Positions 1 through 9,100 of a stretch of DNA of 64,000 nucleotides are shown here, one piece after another; position 1 is the first letter of the stretch, and each line of letters opens with the position of its first letter. A model generated the notes under the pieces. The model made no database searches and was not told the origin of the DNA. It saw only the letters and a program-made list of their open reading frames with translations. The DNA lies in the NCBI RefSeq assembly GCF_021298855.1, contig NZ_JAJTHI010000010.1, positions 186,001-250,000 of the forward strand. Direction: 5' to 3'. Source of the stretch: Gemmatimonas sp. GTDB taxonomy: Bacteria; Gemmatimonadota; Gemmatimonadetes; Gemmatimonadales; Gemmatimonadaceae. Both the position numbers and the translations under genes were made by a program.

Positions 1-239
1 TCCGGCTGGGTCAGGACCAGCAGGTCGTTGTTGCCCTTCAGGTCACGCGGCCAGTCGGCAAACCGGGCTGTTGTGCCACTCCCCCGATAATCGTCTTCGG
101 TGAGCCGGTGGCGCTGCAGCATGGTGCCCATGGCGCCGTCCAGCACGAGGATTCGGGAGGCGAGCGCGGCCTCGAATGCGGCGCGACGATGCACGAGAGC
201 CGTTCGATTCGGCGAGACGGGAGCAGCGAGGTTCGACAT
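1..239 (-). CDS. metH: Methionine synthase MetH, N-terminal fragment
   Basis: Cobalamin-dependent 5-methyltetrahydrofolate-homocysteine methyltransferase, cut by the left edge; only the first 79 residues are visible. On the minus strand the frame opens at ATG 237-239 and reads without a stop to base 1. It contains [21 protein letters not shown] and later [15 protein letters not shown], the hallmark start of the homocysteine-binding domain of MetH. Family knowledge: this domain carries the zinc-bound homocysteine site, but the zinc cysteines lie outside the window. A TAAGTT box stands 6 nt upstream of the ATG, so the transcript may be leaderless. The gene is divergent from the glycosyltransferase at 289 and lies close to a fused homocysteine methyltransferase/MTHFR, so two methionine-cycle enzymes are neighbours. 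Identity is secure; total length is unknown. Confidence 0.93.
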   Translation of the reverse strand, partial: MSNLAAPVSPNRTALVHRRAAFEAALASRILVLDGAMGTMLQRHRLTEDDYRGSGTTARFADWPRDLKGNNDLLVLTQP

Positions 240-245
240 ATCCTT

Positions 246-251
246 AACTTA
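246..251 (-). promoter_or_regulatory. Putative -10 box of metH (leaderless type)
   Basis: Reads TAAGTT on the minus strand, followed by 6 nt and the ATG of metH. The spacing places the predicted transcription start at or next to the ATG. The same TANNNT-N6-ATG layout recurs at several genes in this window. No -35 match is evident. Confidence 0.4.
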
Positions 252-288
252 TTCATACCGGGCGCATCCGAGCACCCGAGGGTCGGCC

Positions 289-1455
289 ATGAGCGACGCG
301 CACCAGGCGCTCGGGCTCGAGTATCGCCGGAGGGTGCAGGCCTTGAGTGAATCGATGCGTGTCGTGGTGGTGAACCAGAGTGGCGGGCTGTACGGCATCG
401 AGCGCATGCTGCTCGCGCTGCTGCCGGCGCTGCAGGACCGCGGGGTCCGCGTGACCTTCCTGGCGTTGTGCCGGGCGGAGGACGAGGGCGGAGCGCTGGG
501 GCGGTTGCTGCGCGAGCGGGGCATTCCCGTGCACTTCGTGCCGATCAGCCGGTTTGTGGGTCTCGCGCCCCTGCGCCGCATGGTCGCCACCCTGCGGGCG
601 TGCGATCCGCAGGTCATACACGTGCATGGATACAAGGCCGCCACGGCGATCGGTCTCGCCCGCCTGTTCTGGCGCCGGCCGGTCCTCGCCACCGTGCACA
701 GCGAATCGGTGTCGTCCACCGACATGCGTGCCGCGATGCTCGCGGAGACGACCTTCTGCAAGAGGTTCGAACGCGTCATCGCCGTGTCGCAGGGGGTGGC
801 GCGCGATCTGGAGCAGCGTGGCATTCCGAGCGACCGGCTTGCCATCATTCAGAATGGCATCGTGGATCGATTTGCGCCGTGCGCCGCAGATCTGTTGAGC
901 GCACGGGATCCCACGCGCATCGTCGTGGTCGGCCGCCTCGTTGCCGTCAAGCGCTTTGCCGCCGCCATCCAGTCCGTTGCCGCGCTCGTTCGTCAGGGAC
1001 GCCGCTGTACCCTGCAGATCGTCGGGGACGGACCCCTGCGTCCGGAACTGGAGCGCCTTGTGAAGGAGCTGGGCGTGTCCGATCAGGTCCGATTCGCGGG
1101 ATTCGTGGAGGACGTGACCCCGTTCCTCGCGGAGGCGTCGATCTTCGCCATGCCCTCGGCGACCGAAGGGGCACCGATTGCCCTGATCGAGGCCATGGCG
1201 GCCGGGTGCGCGATCGTGGCATCACGTGTGGGGGGCATTCCCGACATCGTCCGCGACGAGGTGGACGGGCTGCTCATCGAGCCGGCGCACGAAGGCGATC
1301 TGCCGAGGGCCCTCGAACGGCTGCTGGTTGATGAGTCGCTCCGTCACCGGCTGGCGGCGAGCGCTCGCCGTCGTTTCCTCGAGGAATTCGAGGTGCAGCG
1401 CATGACGGCCCGGTATCTGGAGGCCTACACCGCCATGGGCGCCGGCGACGCATAG
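289..1455 (+). CDS. Glycosyltransferase family 4
   Basis: GT-B fold glycosyltransferase of family 4, likely transferring a sugar in cell-surface glycan or exopolysaccharide synthesis in the cytoplasm. The N-terminal Rossmann half has VVVVNQSGGLYGIERMLL and IHVHGYKAATAIGLA. The C-terminal donor half has IVVVGRLVAVKRF, LQIVGDGPLRPELERL and the E-x7-E element in EGAPIALIEAMAAGCAIVAS. Length (388 aa) is normal. The start is not certain: ATG 289 has GAGGG 6 nt upstream; TTG 343 has GGAGGG 8 nt upstream; ATG 355 would begin directly at MRVVVV, as many family members do. The next gene starts 13 bp downstream, so the two are probably co-transcribed. Acceptor and donor cannot be deduced. A polysaccharide deacetylase two genes on suggests a glycan context. 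Confidence 0.9.
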   Translation: MSDAHQALGLEYRRRVQALSESMRVVVVNQSGGLYGIERMLLALLPALQDRGVRVTFLALCRAEDEGGALGRLLRERGIPVHFVPISRFVGLAPLRRMVATLRACDPQVIHVHGYKAATAIGLARLFWRRPVLATVHSESVSSTDMRAAMLAETTFCKRFERVIAVSQGVARDLEQRGIPSDRLAIIQNGIVDRFAPCAADLLSARDPTRIVVVGRLVAVKRFAAAIQSVAALVRQGRRCTLQIVGDGPLRPELERLVKELGVSDQVRFAGFVEDVTPFLAEASIFAMPSATEGAPIALIEAMAAGCAIVASRVGGIPDIVRDEVDGLLIEPAHEGDLPRALERLLVDESLRHRLAASARRRFLEEFEVQRMTARYLEAYTAMGAGDA

Positions 1456-1468
1456 GCGCAAGGCGACT

Positions 1469-3385
1469 ATGTTTCGCGGAGCCATGCCCAGCCTGCCCCC
1501 TTCGACCGTGTCTGCCGCCTCGTCGGCCTCCTCCGCACGCGCCGCACTCCTGGCCCGTCTGCTGGCCCCCGATCAAGTCATCGTGTTCGACGGCGCCATG
1601 GGGACCATGCTGTACGCCAAGGGGGTGTTCATCAACCAGTGTTACGATGAACTCGTCCTGCGTGCCCCTGACATGGTCCGCGAGATCCACGCGGCCTACG
1701 TCAAGGCCGGCGCCGAGGTCATCGAGACCAATACCTTTGGCGCCAACCATGCCAAGCTGGCCCACTATGGCCTCGAATCGCGGGTGGCGGAGATCAACCG
1801 GCGGGCGGCTGCCGTAGCGCGTGAGGCTGCCGGCGCGGACCGCCTGGTGGCGGGCGCTGTGGGTCCGTTGGGGGTACGGCTCGAACCCTACGGTCCAACC
1901 AGTCGCGAAGAGGCACGCGCGATGTTTCGGGAGCAAATGGAGGCGCTCGCGGAAGGTGGCGCTGACTGCTTCATCCTCGAGACCTTCGCCGATCTCGAGG
2001 AGCTCGAACAGGCCATTGGTGCCGCGCGTGACGTGAACGCGTCGATGCCCGTGATTGCCCAGGCCACCGTCGGCCCCGAGCTGCGCACGGCGTACGGGGC
2101 GTCACCGGAAGATGTCGCGCGTGTGCTCGACAAGTGGGGGGTGGATGTCATCGGGCTGAACTGCTCCGTGGGCCCGCAGACGATACTGGAGGCCATCGAG
2201 CGCATGGCCGTCGTGACGAGCAAGAAGCTCAGCGCCCAGCCGAACGCCGGCATGCCGCGTGAGGTGGGCGGCCGCAGCATGTACATGGCCAGCCCCGAGT
2301 ACATGGCGACCTACGCGCGTCATCTCATCCAGGCTGGCGCGAAGATCGTGGGCGGCTGCTGCGGCACCACCCCCGAGCACATCAAAGCCATGGTCGAGGG
2401 GGTGCGGCCGCTGGCACCACGGTCCCGCGTGACCGTCAGCGTGCAGACCGGCACAAGCACGACCGCGGCGGAGATCAGCGGCCGGTCGCCGGCGCCGCTC
2501 GCGGCGCGCTCGCGTCTTGGCGCCAAGCTGGCCGCGGGGACCTTCGTCACCAGCGTCGAGATCGTGCCCCCCCGCGGGGTGGACACGGCCAAGCTGGAGC
2601 TCGACGCCAGGGCCTTGGCGCAGGCGGGGGTCGACGCCATCAACGTGCCCGATGGTCCGCGCGCGCAGAGCCGCATGGGCGCCATCGCCACGAGCCTCAT
2701 CATCGAGCGGCACGGAATCGAGGCGGTCACCCACTACGCGTGTCGTGACCGCAACCTGCTCGGCATGCTGAGCGACCTGCTGGGCGCCTCCGCCCTCGGC
2801 CTACGGAACCTGTTGCTCGTCACGGGCGACCCGCCGAAGATGGGCCCGTATCCCGATGCGACGGCCGTCTTCGACATTGACGCCATCGGCCTCACCAACC
2901 TTGTGAGCCAGTTGAACCGTGGCCTCGACCCGGGACGCAATCCCATTGGCGAACCGACCCGCTTCGTGATTGGCGTTGGCGTCAATCCAGCCGCCATCGA
3001 TCCGGAGCATGAGCTGCGCCGGTTTCACTGGAAGGTGGAAGCCGGAGCGGAGTACGCGATTACGCAACCCGTGTTCGATCCGGCGCAGCTCGAGTCTTTC
3101 CTGCGCCGGGTCGAAGGGCTGCGCATCCCGGTGATTGCGGGCATCTGGCCGCTCGTGAGCGCGCGCAACGCCGAGTTTCTGGCCAACGAGGTGCCGGGTG
3201 TCACGGTACCCGACGCCGTACTTGATCGCATGCGGCGCGCGAGCGCCGTGAGCAAGGAACACGCAGTGGCGGAAGGGATCGCAATTGCGCGGGAAATGCT
3301 GGCCGGCGTGCGCCATTCGGTGCAGGGCGTCCAGGTCTCGGCACCATTCGGGAAAGCCGAACTCGCGGTGGACGTCCTTGCCTAG
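1469..3385 (+). CDS. Bifunctional homocysteine S-methyltransferase / methylenetetrahydrofolate reductase
   Basis: A 638-residue fusion. Residues about 25-310 form a Pfam S-methyl_trans domain with [15 protein letters not shown] near the start and the three expected zinc ligands, Cys232 in GLNCSVGP and Cys297-Cys298 in GGCCGTTPEH. Residues about 335-610 form a MetF-type FAD-dependent TIM barrel (FVTSVEIVPPRG; LLVTGDPPKMGPYPDA; AEYAITQPVFDP). Known family role: the reductase makes 5-methyl-THF and the other domain methylates homocysteine from a methyl donor, giving methionine. The start is ATG 1469 with AAGGCG upstream; ATG 1484 is possible. It follows the glycosyltransferase by 13 bp. With metH divergent just upstream, this protein could supply methyl-THF to MetH, while its own transferase domain may use another donor. 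Confidence 0.92.
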   Translation: MFRGAMPSLPPSTVSAASSASSARAALLARLLAPDQVIVFDGAMGTMLYAKGVFINQCYDELVLRAPDMVREIHAAYVKAGAEVIETNTFGANHAKLAHYGLESRVAEINRRAAAVAREAAGADRLVAGAVGPLGVRLEPYGPTSREEARAMFREQMEALAEGGADCFILETFADLEELEQAIGAARDVNASMPVIAQATVGPELRTAYGASPEDVARVLDKWGVDVIGLNCSVGPQTILEAIERMAVVTSKKLSAQPNAGMPREVGGRSMYMASPEYMATYARHLIQAGAKIVGGCCGTTPEHIKAMVEGVRPLAPRSRVTVSVQTGTSTTAAEISGRSPAPLAARSRLGAKLAAGTFVTSVEIVPPRGVDTAKLELDARALAQAGVDAINVPDGPRAQSRMGAIATSLIIERHGIEAVTHYACRDRNLLGMLSDLLGASALGLRNLLLVTGDPPKMGPYPDATAVFDIDAIGLTNLVSQLNRGLDPGRNPIGEPTRFVIGVGVNPAAIDPEHELRRFHWKVEAGAEYAITQPVFDPAQLESFLRRVEGLRIPVIAGIWPLVSARNAEFLANEVPGVTVPDAVLDRMRRASAVSKEHAVAEGIAIAREMLAGVRHSVQGVQVSAPFGKAELAVDVLA

Positions 3386-3445
3386 CCAGCCACCTACGAA
3401 ACGGACGCCAACGCGCATGACCGAACAGCGGCGGTCTCCGCGGCG

Positions 3446-4459
3446 GTGTTGCGCGTAATGCTGCTGCCGCTGATCCGTTTTCTGGCCGAGGGTGTGTTCG
3501 CCTCATCGCTGGCGGGCCGGGCTATTGCGTCCGTCGCGGGCGCGCGCGGGGCGATCTTCTTTCTGCATCGCTTCGACTGCTTTCCCGGGCAGGAAGCCGG
3601 GCACGACGTGGCGTCCGTCCGCGCCATCCTCGATGCCGTGCGGCGCGTGGGCATCGACATTGTCTCCGTGGACGAGGCCGTGCGACTCGCCACCGGCGGG
3701 CCTGCAGACCCGCGGACGCGCCCCTTTGTCGCCTTTTCCGTGGATGACTGCTACTGGGACTTCACCGCCATCGCTCTGCCGGTGTTCCAGGAGTTCGACG
3801 CCCCGGTGACCGGCTTCGTCTGCCCGGGACTCCTCGAGCAGAACGACTGGTTCTGGTGGGACAAGCTCTGGTATCTCACGTCGCGGGCCCGTCGCAGTGC
3901 GTCCCTCGAAGTCGCCGGGATCCAGTTCCGCGTGCATCCGCTGTCGGCCGCCGAGGGCGTGGAGGCACTCAACCGGCTCCGCGAAGGGCTCAAGACCATC
4001 AGTCACGACCAGCGGCTGCGCGCGGTAGCGTCCCTCGCCATCGAACTCGATATCGAGCTTCCGGCCTCACCGCCCGACGAGTTCAAGCTGGCCTCGTTCG
4101 AGACGCTGCGCGCGGCCGAGTCGCCGTTGGTCCGCTTCGGCGCCCACACCATGACCCATCCGGTGCTCGCCACGTGCAGCGATGCGGACGCGCGCTGGCA
4201 GATCGAGGAGTCGATTCGCCGGATACGCGAGGCTTTCGTGGCGCCATCGAACGTCTTCTGCTATCCCAACGGCACGCCGGTCGACTTCGGACCGCGCGAG
4301 ATGCACATCCTCGATGGCTGTGATGTGATGGGTGCCGTCACCACGCTCAGCGGAGGCCTTCTTCCCGGCAGTCATGCCCGGGCGCGGCACGCGGTTCCGC
4401 GCTTCGCGATCGGCGAAGAGGCGCCGTTTGCGGTGCGACGCATCCTGCTCGGCCGCTGA
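3446..4459 (+). CDS. Polysaccharide deacetylase family protein
   Basis: NodB-fold (carbohydrate esterase 4) protein of 337 aa. Visible motifs: FSVDDCYWD with adjacent Asp100-Asp101 (the catalytic base/metal-ligand pair of the TFDD motif), GAHTMTHPVL (metal-binding H-x3-H) and CYPNGTPVDFG (motif 3 region). Family role: metal-dependent removal of N-acetyl groups from a sugar polymer. The N-terminus has a hydrophobic stretch (MLLPLIRFLAEGVF) that could be a signal or anchor, without a clear cleavage site. The start is GTG 3446 or ATG 3458, and neither has a strong ribosome site. It converges with the minus-strand hydrolase gene ending at 4481. Proteins like this accompany exopolysaccharide and exosortase loci, which fits the PEP-CTERM genes elsewhere in the window, but no exosortase is seen. 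Confidence 0.85.
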   Translation: MLRVMLLPLIRFLAEGVFASSLAGRAIASVAGARGAIFFLHRFDCFPGQEAGHDVASVRAILDAVRRVGIDIVSVDEAVRLATGGPADPRTRPFVAFSVDDCYWDFTAIALPVFQEFDAPVTGFVCPGLLEQNDWFWWDKLWYLTSRARRSASLEVAGIQFRVHPLSAAEGVEALNRLREGLKTISHDQRLRAVASLAIELDIELPASPPDEFKLASFETLRAAESPLVRFGAHTMTHPVLATCSDADARWQIEESIRRIREAFVAPSNVFCYPNGTPVDFGPREMHILDGCDVMGAVTTLSGGLLPGSHARARHAVPRFAIGEEAPFAVRRILLGR

Positions 4460-4480
4460 CGGCCCGCTCGCCGGCTGTCC

Positions 4481-5368
4481 TCAGGCGTTGACCTGCTCCA
4501 ACACCGGCACCGCCGGCTTGAGCGGAGTGCGGCGCGCCCATTCGAGATGCAGATCCACCGTCCGTTGCTGGTGCACCGGGTCCGTGAGGATATGGTCGGC
4601 CCCGCGCAGGTGACACTCCCGCATGCAGCTGCCGAAGGGCACATCACGGAACGCGCGTCGGTGCTGTCCCTCGTGATTGTAGAATCCCAATCCGTCGGTG
4701 AACACGTACAGCATTTGCACCTGACGCGTGGCGAGGATGCGGAGCTCGGCGGCCAGCGCATCACGCGGCGGTATTTCCCGCACGTAGGCGGGCAACTCGA
4801 AGGCGTCCTCATCCGGCAGCGTGTCGTCACTCGTGGCTGTCGCGGCCCGGCGCGCGAGGCGCCGGCGAATGAGTTCGGGCCATGTACCGGGCGCGAGCAG
4901 CTTGGGGGCGTAGTTGTGCCACCAGAATCCCGGCGTGAGGTGCGTGCGCGCATCGATGGACGCCATCGCCATGACACGGGCATCGACCACGGCCGTCATG
5001 TGCGCGACGTCGGCCCCTGAGCAGAGCCCGGCAAGCTGGAATGTGTCCCATCCGCGCAAGGTGGCCAGGTGATCCATGGCCTCCCGGGTTTCCGCCACGG
5101 CGCTCTCCTCGAATCCGAGCGCATCACGGCGCACATCACTGTCGCCGAGGCCGCTCAGGTCGAAGCGCAAGGTGGGCACCCCTGCCGCTGCAAGCCGCCG
5201 TGCCAGCGTCACGTACAGTCGGCATGCCCCCACCTTGTGGAGAATGCCGGAGTTCAGAAGAATCACCGGCGCCGCGACCGGTGCCTCCCGACCATCGCCT
5301 GGTTCCGTCAGAATACCGTTCAGCGCTGCCGCCGTGCCAAACCGCACTACCTGCTCGACCATCGTCAT
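4481..5368 (-). CDS. Alpha/beta hydrolase with Cys at the nucleophile elbow
   Basis: A 295-aa alpha/beta-hydrolase and the last gene of the minus-strand biosynthetic operon. The start is ATG 5366-5368, whose last bases overlap the upstream stop as ATGA, so translation is coupled. The fold is shown by PVILLNSGILHKVGACRLY, LRFDLSGLGDSD and LAGLCSGADVAH. In the last motif the usual G-x-S-x-G reads G-L-C-S-G, so the predicted nucleophile is cysteine (or the following Ser is used). A late Asp and His (FTDGLGFYN; GADHILTDPVHQ) could complete a triad. Context suggests release, transfer or editing of the NRPS/PKS product. Paired hydrolases are also known in exosortase-A-type exopolysaccharide loci, which is an alternative origin. 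Substrate unknown. Confidence 0.8.
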   Translation of the reverse strand: MTMVEQVVRFGTAAALNGILTEPGDGREAPVAAPVILLNSGILHKVGACRLYVTLARRLAAAGVPTLRFDLSGLGDSDVRRDALGFEESAVAETREAMDHLATLRGWDTFQLAGLCSGADVAHMTAVVDARVMAMASIDARTHLTPGFWWHNYAPKLLAPGTWPELIRRRLARRAATATSDDTLPDEDAFELPAYVREIPPRDALAAELRILATRQVQMLYVFTDGLGFYNHEGQHRRAFRDVPFGSCMRECHLRGADHILTDPVHQQRTVDLHLEWARRTPLKPAVPVLEQVNA

Positions 5369-6177
5369 CGTGCCCGGTTCTGGATCCAGTCCACGATGAA
5401 CCGGATCGCGTTCTGGGGGATCATTGCCGACCCCCAATTATCCACCTCATCCCACCGCCCGGAAACGGGCACTACCGCGCGTTCCGCGGAAGGCGCGCCG
5501 TCTCCCTGCCATGGTCTCATGACCTCGTCGGTGCCGGGGCCGTCATCGGGGAGGACCACCAGCGTCTGCCCCCCGTGACGAAGAGGCCCCGGCAAACGCA
5601 GGGACATCAGCTCCTCACGAAGTGCGGTGCCGACGGGAAATCCCATGGCGTGCACCGTGCCGGACGACGGCACGCCGGACGGCGACACGCCGGACGGCGC
5701 ACGCGCCGTTGCCCCGGATTCGCCATGGTGCGCCGACCCGACCAGCGAGCCTGCGTACGACGGCCCATCGACGACGGGATCCCAGAGCACCAGATGGGAC
5801 AGGTCGTCGGCCTCCTGCGCCGCGAGCGCGGCGACGGTGGCACCCAGGCGGAGCCCCACCAGGGTGATCTCGGAGACATCGGCGGTATCGCGCAACTCCT
5901 CCATGGCGAGCCCGGTGTCAGCGACCGCCCCCTCGAGCGTGAAGGCGTCGCCCTCTCCCCACGAATCACCCGTGCCCCGATAGTCGAAGCGGAAGACATG
6001 GTAGCCGGCCTTGGCGAGCATGAGGGCCAGTTGGCGGAAGGCGCGATGCGACCGCATGTACTCCTGCCCGAACGGCGCACAGAGCACGATGCCGGTGCGA
6101 CGGCCGGAACGCGCCTTGGGGGGATGGTAGACGCCGTACAGCGGGGCGTCGGAGGAGCCGAAGAACAGCGCGTTCAC
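5365..6177 (-). CDS. Alpha/beta hydrolase-fold protein, nucleophile elbow GLRLG
   Basis: A 270-aa alpha/beta-hydrolase. The start chosen is GTG 6175-6177, which overlaps the PKS stop as GTGA; a longer frame to 6207 would lie inside the PKS gene. The body shows GIVLCAPFGQEYMRSHRAFRQ, a second strand motif HVFRFDYRGTGDSWGE and the elbow LVGLRLGATVAAL. The catalytic position of G-x-S-x-G is occupied by Arg, so a classical serine esterase mechanism is not supported. It may be a non-hydrolytic acyl-handling partner or use another residue. It is coupled at both ends, with the PKS before and the second hydrolase (ATGA) after. The gene contains a small in-frame repeat coding PSG units around 5650-5700. 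Function unknown. Confidence 0.78.
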   Translation of the reverse strand: MNALFFGSSDAPLYGVYHPPKARSGRRTGIVLCAPFGQEYMRSHRAFRQLALMLAKAGYHVFRFDYRGTGDSWGEGDAFTLEGAVADTGLAMEELRDTADVSEITLVGLRLGATVAALAAQEADDLSHLVLWDPVVDGPSYAGSLVGSAHHGESGATARAPSGVSPSGVPSSGTVHAMGFPVGTALREELMSLRLPGPLRHGGQTLVVLPDDGPGTDEVMRPWQGDGAPSAERAVVPVSGRWDEVDNWGSAMIPQNAIRFIVDWIQNRAR

Positions 6178-9100
6178 GCGGGCACCCCCTCGGCGCGACG
6201 GGCGCACTCCGCCGCGAGCTGTTCGAGTGTCTGCAGCACCATGTTGGCCTGGTTCAGTCTCACGCCCACCGCGCGCTCGAGGCGCGTGATGGCGCGTACG
6301 GCGAGCAGCGAGTGTCCGCCGATGTCGAAGAAGTTGTCGTAGACACTGATCTGCTCGACGCCGAGCACATCCCGCCAGACGGCGGCGAGGGCCCGCTCCA
6401 TGTCGGTGCGCGGCGGCACCACATCGTCGTCGGCACCGAAAGGGTCGGGGAGGGCGTCGCGCCGAACCGTCCCGTTGTCTTCCACGGGCATGGCGTCGAG
6501 CAGCAGGAACATGGAGGGCACGAGATGTGGCGGCAGCGTTTTCTTGAGGGCGCGACGCAATTCCGACACGGTAGCCCGCGCCCCTGCCGAGAGCTGGACA
6601 TACGCCACCAGCCGCACGCTGCCGGTGCGATCGACCCGCGGCACGACGGCCTGCTGCGCGACAGCCGGATGCTCAGCGAGCGTTGCCTCGATGCGGTCCA
6701 CGGGCACCTGCGGCGCCACCGCGGGCGTCACCTCTCGCGGTGCTCGACGCGCCGGGACCTCGCGCAGCCGATGCAGCAGCCCCTCGAGCGGGAAGGGCGA
6801 CACCAGCAGGTGGGGATGCACCGTCCCCAGCGACACACCGTGCAGGAACGCCGCACCACCCTCGCGCGGGGCGATGGCCTCCGCATACCACGACGGCTCA
6901 TCCGCCTCGGGCGCTGCCGCCACCTCCCGGTCGAGATCGAGCGTGCTGCGCCGGCGTCGGCGACGCGTGGCGTCCGGCGCCATGAGCTGCGCCTGATCGC
7001 GCACCCGCGTCATGAGAAAGTCGCTGATCTCCACCAGGACACGACCGTCAGCGTCGGCCACCAGCACGTCGAATGAGGCCAGATCCGGATCGGCACTGAC
7101 ATCGGAGCGGAGCGTGACATGACTCCACAGGTGCGCGGTGAGCGGCGCGTGGCATCGGATCACGCCGTAGGACAACGGCACGAAGAAGTCCTGCGTGGCG
7201 TCGAACTGGTCGATCAGGCACTGCGCCCCAGCCGTCGCCATGTCCATGAGTGCCGGATGCAGCAGATACTCCCGCAAGTCGCCAACGTACGGACTCGGCA
7301 GCGCGAGCTCGAGCAGTGCTTGCCCGCGACCGGTGTAGAGCGACCGCACATTGTGCCAGCGGGGTCCGAACCGAAGGTGCGGGTCGTAGGTCACGGTGCG
7401 CGGCGTGAGCGCGCCGTTCCGGCGCAAGGCCTCGGGATCGCACGGCGTCCGGTCCTCCGCCGGGACGCACCGCGCGCTTCCCATGACGTGCTCCTCCCAC
7501 TGGCCGCCGTCCTCTCCCGGCTCTACCCGGCCCGCAATCACGAACTGCGCCCGATCGTCACGGGCATCGATGGCGACGCGCAGTTCGCGCGGTGCATCCT
7601 CCGGCAGCACGAACGGCGCGAAGAAAGCGACATCACGAAGCTCGAGCACACGGCCGGCGCTCCAGGAGGCGAGTGCGGCGCGGGCGATCTCCAGGTATCC
7701 CGTGCCCGGGATCAGGGAGGTGCCGTTCGCGAGGCGATGCTCGGCCATGATCCAGTGTTGCGCCGGATCGAGTACAACGGAAAAGAGCGCGTCGGAACCG
7801 GTGCGCAACGTGCGCCCGAGCAAGGGATGGGGCATGGACGCCGGACCGGTACCACGCGTGCGTGCCACCATGCCGGTATCGCGCCATGCACTCCAGGCGA
7901 GGGAGATCACCGGCCAGCTGACCCGCGCGGCCTCGCGCGTACACCACGCGTCGAGATAGGCATTGGCCGCCGCATAATCTACCTGCCCGGGGAGGCCGGC
8001 CATGGCGCTCACGGAACTGCAGCAGAGGAAGAAGTCCCGCGGTGTCGCCTCGGGCTGGGCCGCGAACGCTTCCGCGAGCACCGGCACGGCCCGAAGCTTC
8101 GGAGCCATGATGGCCTGCATGTCGGCGACACTCTTGAGCGCCAACAGCCCATCCGCCAGCACGCCGGCGGCATGAATGACTCCGTGCACGGCGCCGAACT
8201 GCGCGATGACCGCCTGCATGGCATCTCGCACCTGCACCGGATCGGCGCAATCCACTTGGCGTACCTCGACGGACGCCCCCAACGCTTCCAGCGCCTGCAT
8301 CGCCTCACGGGCGGCAAGGTGGGGCGTGCCGTCATCCGTCAGGACCCGGCGCGACCAGAGGGACAGACGGACACGCGCCCCGGTGGCAAGTGTCTTGGCC
8401 AGGGTGAGGCCGATGCCACCCAATCCACCGGTGATGACGTAGCAGCCCCCCTCCCGGGCGACGAGCGGAGCCACCTCAGTCGTGGCGTGCACGGCACGGA
8501 AGCTCCGGGCCCAGCGACGGCCGTGCCGGTACGCCACCACGGTGGCCGCTGACACCGCAGCGACTTCCGCGGCGAGCGCGCGCGCCAGTACGGGCGAGCC
8601 GTTGAGGGCCGTTGCGGCGTCGAGATCAACCAGCCGCGCCCGCAGCCCCTCGATTTCCGCGGGCAAGCCGAGCACCGGACCCACCGCCAGTGCGCCCATG
8701 GGATCATCGAGGTCACCGCCCGTCACGGCCACCGCGCCCCGGGTCACCACCCGCAACTCCAGCGCCCCGCACTCGACGCGCGACAACGCCTGTCCCAGTG
8801 CCGCCAAGGTATCGAACGCCGCCGATTCCATGTCCAGACTGCCAGACGCACTCGCCCACACATGGAGCAGATGCGACGGAGCGGCCTGCTGGCGCAATGC
8901 CTCCGCCAGCAAGGCTTCCCAGGCGCCGGCGCTGGTGCTTGCCAACGATACCGTAGCCATGCCGGTGAGATCGGCGAAGGGCGCGGGCTCGCCATGGCGC
9001 ACGCGCACGACCGGGGTGCCGCCGGCAACAAGCAGGGCAACCGCCGCCTCGACGGCGGGCGGGAGGACATCACCCAGCACCCACAAGCGGGAAACCGCAG

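Noticed and set aside
240-288. A SAM or cobalamin riboswitch before metH
   Set aside because: Only 49 bp separate the divergent start codons and the -10-like box is 6 nt from the ATG, which leaves no room for a structured leader.
5650-5705. A significant DNA repeat in the hydrolase gene
   Set aside because: The CGCCGGACGGCG repeats simply encode in-frame PSG units in a loop.
6177-6207. An earlier start for the first cluster hydrolase
   Set aside because: It would overlap the PKS end by 33 nt, whereas GTG 6177 gives a GTGA coupling and the conserved fold begins right after it.
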